DNA from: Golubevia sp. BC0850
Taxonomy: Eukaryota > Basidiomycota > Exobasidiomycetes > Golubeviales > Golubeviaceae
NCBI GenBank assembly: GCA_012976225.1
Contig: JAAVVG010000011.1
Location: forward strand, 124,001-188,000
DNA: 64,000 nucleotides
Direction of reading: 5' to 3'
Part shown: piece by piece, positions 46,521-58,440 of the stretch
Position numbering within the stretch: position 1 is the stretch's first letter
Layout: each line of letters starts with the position of its first letter
The notes under the pieces: generated by a model
What the model saw: the letters and a program-made list of their open reading frames with translations, nothing else
Told to the model about the DNA's origin: nothing
Databases searched by the model: none
Position numbers and translations under genes: made by a program

Positions 46521-47639
46521 TCAAATGATCAATTTCTCGAAACCCGGTCTCACCGTGTCTAGATCGATCAACTCTTCAACCAATTCTCTGAGCTGAGGTA
46601 GAAAGTCTTCGAAAAGTTTGAAACAGACGACAAGAGTCTTTAAAGGAGTCATCTGAATCCCATCCACCTTGACTTGTGCTTCTACGTTTCGTTTCCTCTT
46701 GGCTAGAAAGGAAAGTGTTGACTTGACTCCTTTCATTTCCTCGTTCCTCACCTTCAACTCTTTCAGTAAGGGACATCTGATATCCAGGTCTTTCCAGTCT
46801 TCGTCGGTAGATTCGTCTAATTGTACCATGAGACGAGTGATGGAAGGGAGTCCCGAAAGCGGCCAATTGTAGAGTAAAATGATTGTCGAGGTTTCCGGAA
46901 TTGCCATCATCCAAGAAGGAAAGCAGGGATCTGCACCGATTTCTAGAACTTGAAGATTTGGAAAGGCTAGAGGGTAGTGTTCTTCATCTGCGTTTTCCAT
47001 CCATAAATCGAGATGCTTGAGCGTTTTGCTAGGTGGCTCGAGAATCTTCCTCCAGTCTGAAGAACCCATCACCCATGCAATCGAGAGAGAGGTGAGATTT
47101 TCGAAAAGATGATTGTTCAGATCCAGAACCTCTGAATGGCTCCAAATCCACAAGATCTCGAGACAATTCGACTTCCTCATTCGACGAGGCTGGACGAAAG
47201 GGATTCCCTCTCCTTCATTTATCTCAAAGATATCCGTAAGTCTGAAATCCTCTAGTCTTGGTAGTTTATATACCAGTGTTGCTAGGTCTGAATCTATTTG
47301 GTCTTCATGCTGTACGTCGAGCCTGAGGATTCGGAGGCTTTCTCTTGACCTTAGAAGCGTGCGCTGGACTGCTTTCTCTGACGAGGGAAGTAGAAGTGAG
47401 ACTTCCTCCAGAGTAGATTGACTTTTTCGATCGAAGAGAGTCAGAATCTTCTGCGTGCAACCTTCCGAATTTGTCATTAGAGACAGATACCGCCAAAGAG
47501 TTCTGCTTTGATTGATGAGCTCTAACCACTCTTTCCACACCCTTCTAGCTTTGACCATGTCCTTACAGTCCAGTCTTTTGAAGACTTCCAGAAGAATCTC
47601 TGAAGGTAGAAGGGTGACTGTAGATGGTGGATGAGACAT
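46521..47639 (-). CDS. F-box protein with leucine-rich C-terminus
   Basis: Single-exon frame of 372 residues. The F-box is at the very N-terminus: TLLPSEILLEVFKRLDCKDM, then VKARRVWKEWLELINQSRTL, the two-helix Skp1-binding module. Leucine-rich segments follow at about 25-residue intervals (LRILRLDV, LPRLEDFRLTDI, LTSLSIAWVMG, KTLKHLDLWMEN, LQVLEIGA, CPLLKELKVRNE, MTPLKTLVVCF), the usual substrate-binding arc. It probably serves as an SCF ubiquitin-ligase receptor; the substrate is unknown. There are no introns, in contrast to the adjacent F-box-like gene on the opposite strand, and the two share only general F-box layout, so they need not be recent duplicates. The frame is intact. Confidence 0.85.
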   Translation of the reverse strand: MSHPPSTVTLLPSEILLEVFKRLDCKDMVKARRVWKEWLELINQSRTLWRYLSLMTNSEGCTQKILTLFDRKSQSTLEEVSLLLPSSEKAVQRTLLRSRESLRILRLDVQHEDQIDSDLATLVYKLPRLEDFRLTDIFEINEGEGIPFVQPRRMRKSNCLEILWIWSHSEVLDLNNHLFENLTSLSIAWVMGSSDWRKILEPPSKTLKHLDLWMENADEEHYPLAFPNLQVLEIGADPCFPSWMMAIPETSTIILLYNWPLSGLPSITRLMVQLDESTDEDWKDLDIRCPLLKELKVRNEEMKGVKSTLSFLAKRKRNVEAQVKVDGIQMTPLKTLVVCFKLFEDFLPQLRELVEELIDLDTVRPGFEKLII

Positions 47640-48438
47640 ATCTGCGGAGAAGAGAATAGCTCGTTAGTTTGAGGATTCCAACTCAATTGAGATTCCTGAC
47701 TTACTGTTGGAGGACACAGTAGTTGACGATCCGATCGCAGAAAGGACTTGACGGAATAGGTGAAAAGTAGGGAAGGAAGCTTGGAGCTGTCAGTTCGCAA
47801 AAGTTTTAGTCAGAGAAAAGCTCGCTTCGTCTCGTTCGCTTTTGTCGACTCATTGCCTGACCAAATGGAAAGCTGCCGAGACAAAAAAATCAACAGTAAA
47901 ACTTCACATCTTTCCTTATTTGATAATTGCAGAACGCAAACCACGAGCCTTGCCCGATCCCCCTTGCGTTTCTGGAGTCGTTCCTTCTCTTTTGAGTTTT
48001 GTCCTTAGAAAAATCTCGAATCCTTCGTTCTTGCGTATCGTTCGATTCTTTTCTTTAATTAGTCTCTATCTCTTTCGACTTCAAGAACGTCCATTCTGGG
48101 TTTCATGTCCGAGTTTTCAATTTGAGGTTCTGTTCTTCTTTCTGCTAGAGGTCTCACATCTTAGTACGCAAGGACGAAGACTATCATCTAAGTTTGCATT
48201 GGGAGGAAAATGTAGAAAGGCAACAAAAGAAAGAAACAAGGAAGGGAAACAAAAGAAGCAGAGGGACGAATTATTGAAGGGAGAGAATTGAAACGAAGAA
48301 TGAGGTCGAGAAGTGTTCGAAAAAATTGGTAGGGCGCCTAAGAAGAGTAACAGATCATGAGGCATTTTTGGGTTCGAGAGATGACTAGAGAAGATTGAGA
48401 GAAAGTCCTGACTTTTCAGAAGCTTCTGAAAGATCCGC
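47640..48438. other. Intergenic region upstream of the F-box gene
   Basis: About 800 nt between the F-box start and the RLI1 stop, both minus strand. A long + strand frame at 47842..48291 is Phe/Ser/Lys-rich without motif and is judged non-coding. No RNA gene or repeat seen. Confidence 0.5.
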
Positions 48439-51400
48439 TTATTCTTGATCCAAGAAGAAGTAGTTACCAGAAGCTTTTTGTTCCTTGTCCTTGATGGAGT
48501 TGAGCTTGTTGACTCTTGGTCGGTAATTGGTTGGATCACGACGCATACTGACTTCTAGCGTCGCAAGGAAAGAGTTCATACCAGAGACTGGGAGATAAGA
48601 GGGTAAAGACGTCGAAATAGTTAGCACAAATACACCGCAAGAAAACCCGAAATCTTCGGAAGACGAAATAGTAATGACAAGACACTTACGAAGAGCCTCA
48701 GGTCTCTTAGCGCGAGCCTTCACGGAGGGTTGACCTTCGTAGACTACGACACGATCGGCGAGGTAAGTGGCCATGATGATGTCGTGCTCGATGATCATCG
48801 CAGTCTTCTTAGAGTGAAGGATGAAACGCTTGATGACACGAGAAGCGATAATACGTTGCTCGGAACTGGCGAGTGGGAAATGTGAGAGAAGGAAAAGGTT
48901 CCGTTAGCTGTTGCTACTCAATAGCGAGTCGATCTCGAGAGATCTGGGAGGAGCACTCACTCTAGGTAGGCAGAAGGTTCATCGATAAGGTAGATATCGG
49001 CTGGCTTTCCTAGGGCGAGAACTAAAGCGACACGCTGAAGTTCTCCACCAGAGAGGGTTTGAACGTCTTGATCGATAATATTATCCAGCTGCATTGGCTT
49101 GACAACATCAGTTTGGAACTGTGGATGCATGAAAGCTCCCTTGATCTGCTTGATGAGTAGCATACGAACAGTTCCCTGGAACTTTGGAGCAATTGTCTGA
49201 GGCTTCATCGAGACGTTCATTTGAGGTGGCTTTTCAACACCTGGATCTGGCTCGAGCTTTCCGGCTAGCATCTTGACGAATCTGTTAAGGGAAATTAAGG
49301 AATTGTCAAAATGGATTCTCGATGAAGGCAGTCAGTCCTGAGTGGAAGAGATCCAAAACTCACGTAGTCTTTCCAGTTCCATTTTCTCCCAAGAACACAA
49401 GAATCTCTGAATCAGCGAACTCTCCTCCATCGATAGTCAACTCGAAAGATCCGAGAGTCTTCTTCATTGGTGGATAGCTGAACTTCCTCGTCCTTTCAGT
49501 CTCTTCATCATCAGCGGTTTCGGCGATCTTGAAGGAAAGGGATTCTTCTCTGAAACGCATGTTTTCAGATGGTATGAAACCATCTAGGAAAATGTTGATA
49601 CCTGAATTCGATCAAAAGAGGAAAGAGGAAGAATCCTTTCAGAGATCCAATCCTGACACGCTCTCAGAAAAGGAAAGAAAGACTCACCATCTCGAACTGG
49701 ACTTGGAACAGTGACGACTCCGTAGACACTTGGAACTCCATAAAGACAACAGATGAAATCTGACAGATAATCAAGAACTGAAAGATCGTGCTCGACTGCG
49801 ATGACGTAGGTGTGAGCATCTAGAAGGGCACGGATCATACGAGCTGCATTCAGACGCTGTTTGACATCGAGGTAGGATGAAGGTTCGTCGAACATGTATC
49901 TGGAAATAGGAAATGAATTTTCAGTCATCAACTGCTGCTTCTTGTCAGTCAACTTTGATCGATTCCCTTTCTTTTTGTACTCACACGTTAGCAGACTGAA
50001 CACAAGTCATACCGATTGCGAACCTCTGAAGTTCTCCTCCAGACAACTGCTTTGGATCTCTCTCAAGAACCTCTTTGAGATCCAGAACCTTGATGATATC
50101 ATCCTTGTTATTCCTTTCCAACTTTCCGTCGAGCATCTCATTGACAGTTGTCGAGCCTTTGATGGCTCTTGGGATGTGATCAACATATTGAGGCTTGATT
50201 AGAGCCTTAATGTTGTCTTCGAGGACTTTGGTGAAGAAATTCTGGAGCTCGTTTCCTCGGAAGTAACGAAGAATCTCTTGCCAATCGGGAGGTTCCTGCG
50301 AGGGGAGAGAAGAGAGAGGTTTGGGGTTCATCAGGATCATAATTTCCAGGAGGATCTTCATCCTTTGCTCTCCCTCGACCTGATCAAAAGTTGACCTTGA
50401 CTTATTCCAGCTTCACCCCTTGCCTCGATTCGCTCAGTCCCTCTGTCTCAGTGTATCTCGTCTCCAATTTCGAATACTCACATCAAATCTACCCAAATTA
50501 GGCTTCTGCTTTCCCGCCAAAATCTTCAACGCCGTACTCTTTCCAATTCCATTAGTTCCCACTAATCCGAGAACCTGACCAGCTCTTGGAACAGGCAGAC
50601 GATGGAGCTTGAAAGAATTAGCAGAATAACGATGGGTGGTCTCATTTTCTAAATTAGTTGGAAGCTTGATGATGTTGATGGCTTCGAAAGGACACTTTTT
50701 TGGGCACTAGGAGATGATAGGAAAGGAAAATGCCATGGAAGAGATAGAAGAAAAGACGAGGAGAAGGAATGAGAAAGTTAGAAAGACAGAGAGAGGATTG
50801 AGAGAGCAGCTGCGCGAATTGAGAGACTCACGATACCACAACCAATACAGAGAGCCTCTGAAATGAAAGCGATCTTTGCGGTTGGAGTGACTTCGATACA
50901 GAGACGTCCTACAAGGAGGGAGATCGGAAGAGTAAAAGGAAGAGGAAGGGAGGAAGATGAGAACTCTGAGCTGTCAAACCTCTGGACAAGCTCAGCTGCA
51001 AATTGAGCGCTTCAAGCTAATCCCGGTCTGGATTCTAAAGTTTTGGAAATCCTTCGAGCGCGGTTCCTTCTCGAAGAGGTGAATACCAGAGGTAGTTGTG
51101 AGGCTCTGGTTCAGAGAATTGTAACTCACCCATTCGGACTACTGGACACGACTTCTTACATTCCTGACGACATTTCTTCGGCTTGCACTTATCAGAATTA
51201 ACTGTCAAATCGTAAGTTGGAAGATGAAGGAGAGAGGAGACGGGGTAGCGAGAGGGGACGCAGGAGGTGAAAAAGAGGTGAAGATTAGTGAAGAGACCAA
51301 TTTTCTACTAGAGAACGCAGAGTAAGCATTGAGGATCCTTGATTCCAATCTTCCATTCTCCAAACCGTGTGAAACGGTAATCCTGGAGGATGTGAGAGAC

Positions 51401-51611
51401 AGCCAGCGCAGCTACTGCTTGTCTCCTCCCAATCCTCCTGTCCTCTCTAATTCTTCTCTCCCTTCTGAAGGCCAGCCCAGATTGATTCATAGGTCTACGA
51501 GAGCTTCTTCTCTGATATCTAACATTCTTTGCGCCCGATTGAGTTTGGCTGTAGAAGTGAAGACGCACCGATAGCAATACGAGTCTCCTTCTGTGAAGGA
51601 GCAGGAGCCAT
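48439..51611 (-). CDS. RLI1: ABCE1/Rli1 ribosome-recycling ATPase
   Basis: Ten exons: 51611..51569, 51201..51130, 50908..50832, 50706..50482, 50295..49985, 49899..49688, 49601..49364, 49281..48961, 48865..48690 and 48587..48439. Together 607 residues, about the yeast size. The N-terminus carries two 4Fe-4S clusters: [15 protein letters not shown] and [16 protein letters not shown]. Nucleotide domain 1 has [17 protein letters not shown] and [10 protein letters not shown]; domain 2 has [17 protein letters not shown] and [10 protein letters not shown], followed by [21 protein letters not shown]. The tail [20 protein letters not shown] is diagnostic. Rli1 splits terminated ribosomes and works in re-initiation in the cytoplasm. 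It is the most intron-dense gene here, with a 367-nt first intron after only 14 codons. Very secure. Confidence 0.98.
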
Positions 51612-52555
51612 CTTGTTATCTGCTGAAATTTCGAGGTTAAAAGGAAAGATCTAGAGCCTTGAAGATTCTTCCTGTTTGATTTGCTGGTTCAATCCGAGGG
51701 TCGTCTTAACGAGTTTGTGGGTTTCGATGAAAGAGTGGGCGGAGAGAGGGAGAAGAGTGGGAGGATCTTCAGAAGGGAAGCTGAAGAATCGCTCGACTCC
51801 TATTGGCTCAACAGAAAAAGAAGCATCTAACAATTAAGAAGTTTGCAAGGAAAAGAGTTTGTCTAGAACTACAAGAATTTGTAAAAAAAAAGAGACTGAA
51901 TTGGAGAGGGAAGGAGAGAGGCTGAGAGAGCGAGAGCCGACAAAAGACGATTGAAGTAGAGATTTTGCAAAGGATGGGAAGGAAAGTAATAACAAATTAA
52001 AGGATGGCAAGACTCAGAATGGAATAGAAAAAGGAAGACGGCTTCCGATAATCAAATAGGAAGGAAGAGATGCGGGAGAAGGGAAGATGAAGGAAAATAG
52101 AATTACTTGTGAAGGAAATAGAATAGTAGAATGGAATGAAGGGGAAGTGAATAAAAACAAGCCTCTAATGCGAGGACAGAGTTGAGAAATAATATAGAGC
52201 CGGAAATGATGCAATTTGAAAAGGGAAAAAAGGAAGGAACTAGCGGCTTGGGAGTTGAATGGGGATTGTCATGTTGCTGGGTCGTGTTGTGCTGGATTGG
52301 AAGATTGGATTGGGGTTGATGACTTGTCTGTCAAGCTTGAAGGGTAAGAGAGGAGATCGGCCAATGGAAGAATCTTGCGCGATTGGAGATTGAAGGGGTT
52401 TGAGACTTGCGATGGGAGGGAACTGAGAGAAAATTTGAAGTCTGGCTTCTTGTTGGATTGAGAGTTGGTAGAAAAGTCTTGAGCGTTAGAAGTAGCAGAA
52501 ATTGAACTAGATGGAGCATATGGAGAAAGGGTCGGGAGAAAATTGAGGAATGGAC
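51612..52555. other. Intergenic region upstream of RLI1, purine-rich
   Basis: About 940 nt between RLI1 and the kinase gene, both minus strand. From roughly 51840 to 52250 the + strand is A/G-rich (for example GAGAGGGAAGGAGAGAGGC near 51903). An A9 run sits near 51882. No coding sequence or RNA gene recognised. Confidence 0.5.
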
Positions 52556-55500
52556 TTAATCGTCAAGGACGAGCCCACTCAACTTCTCCCCTCTAACCCT
52601 GGCATTCTCTCTCAACCATTTCCTACCATCCCCAGTCCTTGGATCTTTGACCACGAGATCAAATACTTCTCCATTCTGAGAGCTTTCAATTCCCAAAAAG
52701 CTACCTTCAATCAACCAAGGATCATCCCAACTTTCCCAAGCAGTAGCTCTTTTACTAGCATCTCTCCTTAGTAACTTGTTAACGAAATTCCTAGCTCTAG
52801 GAGTAATTAACCTATTGTTCTCCGGGAAATCATCACCATTTCCAGGTTCATCATTTGAATGATCATTAGTTCTAGCCGGCCATCTCAAATCTCCCTTTGC
52901 AATCCTTAATAGATGAGCCTTCCTTTGTCTAGAATCTCTATCAGTTGAAGAGTCTTCTCTTGAAAAAAATTCACTTGAAGTTGGATTGTCATCCAAGAAT
53001 GGGATTGAACCTGAAAGAAGAGCGTAAAGAACTACTCCTAAAGCCCAAACGTCGGTCTGTCTTCCATCATACCTTTTACCGATAATCAATTCTGGGGCTG
53101 CGTATTCTTCAGATCCACAACGAGTCTCTAGAAGTGGTCCATTTGGATCTACGAATCTAGATAAACCGAAGTCAGTGATTTTGAGAAGAGGGATAGATGC
53201 CAGTGAAGAAGGTAGAAGGTTCGAATTCGATACCGTTTCGAAGAGTCTGGTCGTCAAGATTACGTCTGAAGACCGAGAAAAAGGATAGAACAGAATACGG
53301 TCAGTATTGGGAGGGGAGATCTCTCTTGCAGAGCTAAACATTCCCGAGCGACTCACTCTCGAGTTTCAAGTCTCGATGAACCAAATTGACGCTATGCATC
53401 CATCCCACAGCATTAGCCATCTCAGCGTACAACCGCCTAACCAGCCACTCCCTTTTGGATATCTCGACTTGATTCTTCGCAAGTAGATCGAACAATTCCC
53501 CTCCTTCGACCCTCTCTATCACTAGGACATGTTGAGAAGGTGTCGAAAAGGAAGAGATGAATTTGACTAGGCAGGGGTGAGAGATGTGCTGAAAAAGTAG
53601 AGAGAAATGTAGTCGAAGATCAGTTTCTGCAGAACAAAGAAGCTTCAGAAGAGGGAAGATGGAAGAATGGGGAATCTCACCTTTAAAACCTCAACCTCTC
53701 TAACCCAACTGACGTTCATTCTCTCATTTTGTTTACAAGGTTCTCTAGCCATTATTTTTAAAGCTACCAATCCATAAGGTTGATTCTCTTTCTCTTGAAC
53801 ATCTTCTTGAACTTCGCCAGCACTAGGTGAATCCAATTCCATCCTCTGGCTTGAATCTTGATTTTTCAACCTGATCAATTCTTTTTCCCTTTCTTCAGGA
53901 GTAACACTAGGTCTTCTAACAAAGACTTCAGGTGCACCAAGATGATTTGAATTAGAATGAACCAGCTGAGATAAAGAAAGGTTCGTCGTAGGATCTGGAA
54001 TCGTCGTTGAGGTTGAGGTGGAAGCAAAAGGAGAACCAGAAGAAAACACAGGTTTTTTTCCTTCAGCTTTTTGACTCTGACTCCTAAATTTGAACCCTCT
54101 GAACTGTTTCCCCAAAACGACTTTCGAGAAGGCTCCAACACCAAGTGTAGAAACCACCTGATAAGGTCCAATCAATTTCCCTTCTTCATCTTCATCTTCA
54201 ACTTCTTCTTCCCTTTCCAATTCTTTCTTTCGAACAGGATTTCCTATCCTTTCATCAGGAGAATGAGATCCGCTGGGTAATCTAAAAGTAGTCTGAACCT
54301 TCAAATTCTTAGTTTTTGAATCTCCTTGATGCAGATGACTTGAAGTCGAAGAAGTAGAGGAAAAACTGTCATCGAAAAGAAGAGAATTTCTGCCATCAGA
54401 AGTTTCAGGTAAACCTTCTCTTTTGAAAGAATCTCCGAAACCTTTCTGTGATTGGAGCAAGCTTGAAGTTGTCGATTCAACGTTCAGGAAAGTTGGGATT
54501 AAACTACTTCCACTTGCATTTTCACTAGGACCATGACTATGTCTCGTTGGATTTCCAGAGTTTGTCCCATTTCCACCTCCATTCCTTCTGCCACCTGAAG
54601 CCAGATTCCTACCTCCTTCAGGCGTCATTAGAAAGTACATCGAAGAGCCAGATGAAGAAGATGTAGACTTTGAATTTGGATTTGAAGCTCCATTTTGATC
54701 TTTTCCTTCTCTCTCATCCCTTTCCCTCAATCTTGAAGACGTAGGAGAATAACCAGAGCTAGTAGTTCCCCATCCACTTTCTCGTTGAATAGTCGAAAGT
54801 CCACTGATTCCACCTTTTCCTAAATCCTTAAGCCGATTCGAGGAATCCATAGTTGTGACCGGACTATTCGTAAAGTTGTCTTTCCAATCATCCGATCCAG
54901 CGCTTGAGTTCCTCATATGACCAGGTCCAAACCAAGCTCCACCTTTGAGTCTGCTCCCTGGATTAAATGAAGAGCCCTCGAAGTTAGAAGCAGAAGAAGA
55001 AGATGAGGATGATGAAGAAGAGAAACCACTAGTTCCATCTCCTGAAAAGGGTAAAGTAGGCAATCTAGTGGTTTGATGTGACTTGCTCGGAGAGAGATTT
55101 GAGAAAGCACTAGAGGATCTCTCTTGAAGTTTAGATGTAGAAGCCACAGGATCCGAGTCTGGATCTTGAACCGAAGCATCAGAAGAGGTGCTACTTTTTC
55201 TATTGGAAGGTGGTTTTGAAGTTTTCGAAGTCCCAAAGAAACTAGCAGTCCGACTTGGAGTTCCAACCGAAGAATTAGAATTTGATTTCTTCTTCTCCTT
55301 TTCACTCAAACTTAAAGGAGTAGGGTCTGAATTTGGAGAAAGTTCTTCAAAGGTACCTTCTCCTGAATCTTCTCTTTCATGACGTCCTGCTTTACGTCCA
55401 ATCCCAATCAAATTATCCTTCCCATTAGAACCTAAACCATTTGCAGACAGATTCCCAACAGAAGCCTCAGGATTGAAATGAAACCTATCGAAATTCTGAG

Positions 55501-56317
55501 TAGATAAACTTGGGGAAGGTAAAGGAGTGATAGGTTTCCCTTCGAATTCATCCCAATTCCTTCTACTTCTAACGGAACCATTTCCAACATTCCCATCTAA
55601 TAATGAGTTCGATGATTGAGGTTGTAAGCTTGAACCGAAACCCCCAGCCCATTTGCTTGAGAAAGAGGAACTTGAACTTGGTTGATTGAAAGTGGAAGAG
55701 GTAGGTTGATGCTGTTGTTGAATTGACTTGGATCTCGAAGGTCCGGTCGAATTTGAAGCTGGAATTCTATTACTATTGTCATCTCGATCTTGATCTAGAG
55801 AGATTGAAAGGTCATTCCTTGAGATGTCATTAGACCACCAAGATCTGTCCGCTGCCAAGTCTCTTTGAATGTCTCCCTTTGAATCATCCGTACTACTTGC
55901 AATTGAGAGCAAACTGCTTGAGGGAGGTAAAGCATTCCTTATCGATCCATTTGCATTCCCCGTTCCAATTCCAGTCCCACTGGTGCTTGTACTCACTCCA
56001 TCATCTCTACTAGACATTCTACCAACACCACGAGTAGATGAAAAGGTAGGAGGAGGAGATGAAGAACTCGGATAGGCATTCGAAGATGGATCTGGAGTTG
56101 AAGGTTCACCAAAGAATGCAGCTGTCTTACTTCCACTCGTAGCTGAAGTAGGCGAGGCAGTCGAAGTTGAGGTTGAGGTGTTGAACTGATGACTGGCAGA
56201 TAAGAATCTAGCACCTGCCACTGAATTACTTATCAAATCTGAGTTGAGACTACTTGATCTTCCAATTCCTAGACTCTCTGTTTCTAATCGGGCCACTTGG
56301 GGCTTATCTGATGTCAT
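52556..56317 (-). CDS. Large CAMK-like Ser/Thr protein kinase with long disordered N-terminus
   Basis: Exons 56317..53681, 53588..53357 and 53265..52556; 1192 residues. The first 700 residues are Ser/Gly/Asn/Thr-rich and disordered. The kinase domain begins at YQVVSTLGVGAFSKVVLG. A roughly 115-residue Ser/Glu-rich insert separates this glycine loop from the catalytic lysine in LVALKIMAREP. Then follow LVIERVEGGELFDLL, HRDLKLEN (the Asn is formed across the intron at 53266..53356), ITDFGLSRF, TRCGSEEYAAPELIIGKRYD and TDVWALGVVLYALLSGSIPF. All catalytic residues are present. The CGSEEYAAPEL activation segment resembles a fungal kinase group around yeast Prr1/Prr2, but the orthologue is not certain. 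A nutrient- or pheromone-signalling role would be inference. Confidence 0.85.
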
Positions 56318-57000
56318 GACGGGTTGAGGCTGCTGGTTAGAATCCTGGGTGGATTGTTGGATGAGTTGGTGGAATGAGAGCCAGATATTGAAAGGATGAG
56401 ATTGTCCCGTAGAGAGTGAAAGAGAAGTTGATGATGATAAATAGGAAATAGATAAAGAAATTGAAAGTGAACTGACTCTTGAAGCTCAAGTGGAATCTGA
56501 TAAGAGTATTAGAGTAGAGTCAATCACGATAGGGTATTAGCCCTCAAGGTTAGCCTAATACTCCTTCCTCTTTCGTGACTTCCTTTGACTAGACCAGTTT
56601 GAGTCAAGTAATGGACAGAATGGATGGGTTTGGATGAGTTGATGGTTTGATGAGGGACTGAAAAGGAGACTGTGAGAGCAAAGCAAGGAGAAGGACTCGC
56701 GATTGGAAGCGTGAATCAATTTCCGAGGCCTCGGAACGCTCCGTTTTGGGACAAAAAGAAGAGAGACTGTGTTCAGAAATCCAAATTGAATGAGTGAATA
56801 CAGAGCAAAACTGAGAGTTAATTAAAAAGCAGATGGAAAAAGGGGGGAGGGTAAGAACTCTCGATCGCTCATTGGATAAAGAAGTTGCGAGTTGAGAAAT
56901 GAGGAATCTCTCCATTCAAAAACAGAGCCTTGACAGCTTCCTATTTTTGCCGTAGACAGGGGAGTTTGCCATAGAAAAGGGAAGAGGGAAAGCAAAAGCG
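56318..57000. other. Intergenic region upstream of the kinase gene
   Basis: 683 nt between the kinase start and the esterase stop, both minus strand; presumed kinase promoter and esterase 3' UTR. No other feature seen. Confidence 0.5.
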
Positions 57001-58126
57001 TCAGAGATCGTTCCAGAGAAAGGAGGCCTTGAACTTCTTCCAACTCACTTTTCCGAGGTACTTATGAGTAACAGTAGTGGGGTGATAAATGTCCCAGAAG
57101 ATGTATTCTTCCGGGTTTTCACAAAGACTTCTTTCTGGAGTTTCACCGTAAGCACCTTTTAAGCAAGCCTCTTTGGTATTCTTATAACCCAAAATCAACT
57201 TCTCTTTACTAAATGTTTGAATCGTATGACTCTCATCAAAGAAAGTAACAGTACAATGTTTAGGGAGTGTAGCTTCCCTTAAAGCCTTGGCGTATTGAGA
57301 AGTAAATTCTTGAAGAAGTTCTTGAGTTCTGTTGTCAGAATAATAACGCGAGAATGGAGTTTTTTGAAGAGCTGGCGTAGAAGGAACGAGAAAATGCCTA
57401 GCACCTGCTTTTGCTAATTGATTCATCGCTGAGATTAAATAATCGGATGTGTCTTGGGCGAATGATTTAGGCTCAAAGTTGGGGTCCAAGGTTCCGAAGA
57501 AGCCACTGCAAGAGGAGAAAAGATTGGCATGAGCAAAAGAGAGATCTTTGGAACCAGAGTGAACAAAACTCACTCATTAGCTCCACCGCTGACAACGTAT
57601 AAAGATTCATCATCAGCTTTTGGGTGCTTTGAGAGGTACTGAGAGACTTGGTCGATGACTGCTGGAACTGGAATCGTAGAACCTGGACCAGTATACCCCT
57701 GAGTACGAGAGTTGTTCACTGTCGCACCTCCATAAGCTAGATCCAATATCTTTTTCGAAGATAAGTGAGAGGCCATGACCTCGACCCAGGTCTGTCCATT
57801 GCTGAAACGACCATCGAAGTAGGCTGGGTCTGCTGGCCAGGTTCGGTTTGTTAAGAGGTAAGATCCGTTTCCATTGTCTGAGAGCGAGTCTCCGAATACG
57901 ACGATCTGTAAAGAACATATTCAAGAAAGTTTTCTTCAGTGCATCGCTCCTTTGTTGTGGCTGGGATCTGTGAGGGGAAGAGTACAGAGCAAGACGAATT
58001 GCAAGACCAAGCATTTAGACTCACCTGATTGAAAATTTGACCAAATGAGCGCGGAGTTGGAGTGGGTGTGGCGCTAGAGAGTGAAGTCAACACTGCTAGG
58101 CAAATCAGAGACAGAGAAGGCCGCAT
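57001..58126 (-). CDS. Secreted GDSL/SGNH-type esterase
   Basis: Exons 58126..58025, 57905..57574 and 57505..57001; 312 residues. A signal peptide (LSLICLAVLTSLSSA) is followed by IVVFGDSLSDNGNGS with nucleophile Ser41 in GDSL block I, then GRFSNGQTWVE, YGGATV (oxyanion Gly), VVSGGAND (Asn) and the terminal catalytic pair in FWDIYHPT (about Asp283, His286). All four SGNH blocks are present and ordered. The closest family layout is the fungal secreted acetylesterase/carbohydrate-esterase group (CE16-like), which removes acetyl groups from plant-wall oligosaccharides; the substrate here is inferred. The gene is head to head with a GH43-like gene 314 nt away, suggesting shared regulation in wall-polysaccharide use, although that partner lacks a signal peptide. 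Confidence 0.9.
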
Positions 58127-58440
58127 AGCGGGAGCTTTGAGATTTGAGAGATGGAGAGGGAACTAGGGCAGAAACGAAGTTCCACCATATGATGCACCGC
58201 AATCTCAATTTGGATCACTTCGCTAGTTCTTTTTCTGCAACTCTCTTCACAGATCGATTTCTTTCATCAAATATCAAAGCTCTTGCGACTGAATATTATT
58301 GAATCCGTAGTCGAATTCGCTTGAAGAATAGCAGTGCACGCTTGCACCGCCTCTGCTTCACGCAGTCCAACAGCTTTCCTTTTCTTTCTCTTTCCATCCT
58401 CCCTTCCTTCCTTCATTTCATCTTCTTCTCTCTCGAACAA
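58127..58440. promoter_or_regulatory. Divergent promoter of the GDSL esterase and GH43-like genes
   Basis: 314 nt separating two head-to-head carbohydrate-related genes. No individual factor-binding site is assigned. Confidence 0.5.

Noticed and set aside
47842-48291. 149-residue + strand frame between the F-box gene and RLI1
   Set aside because: Composition is Phe/Ser then Lys-rich, typical of random A/T-rich sequence, with no motif, splice signals or flanking gene structure.
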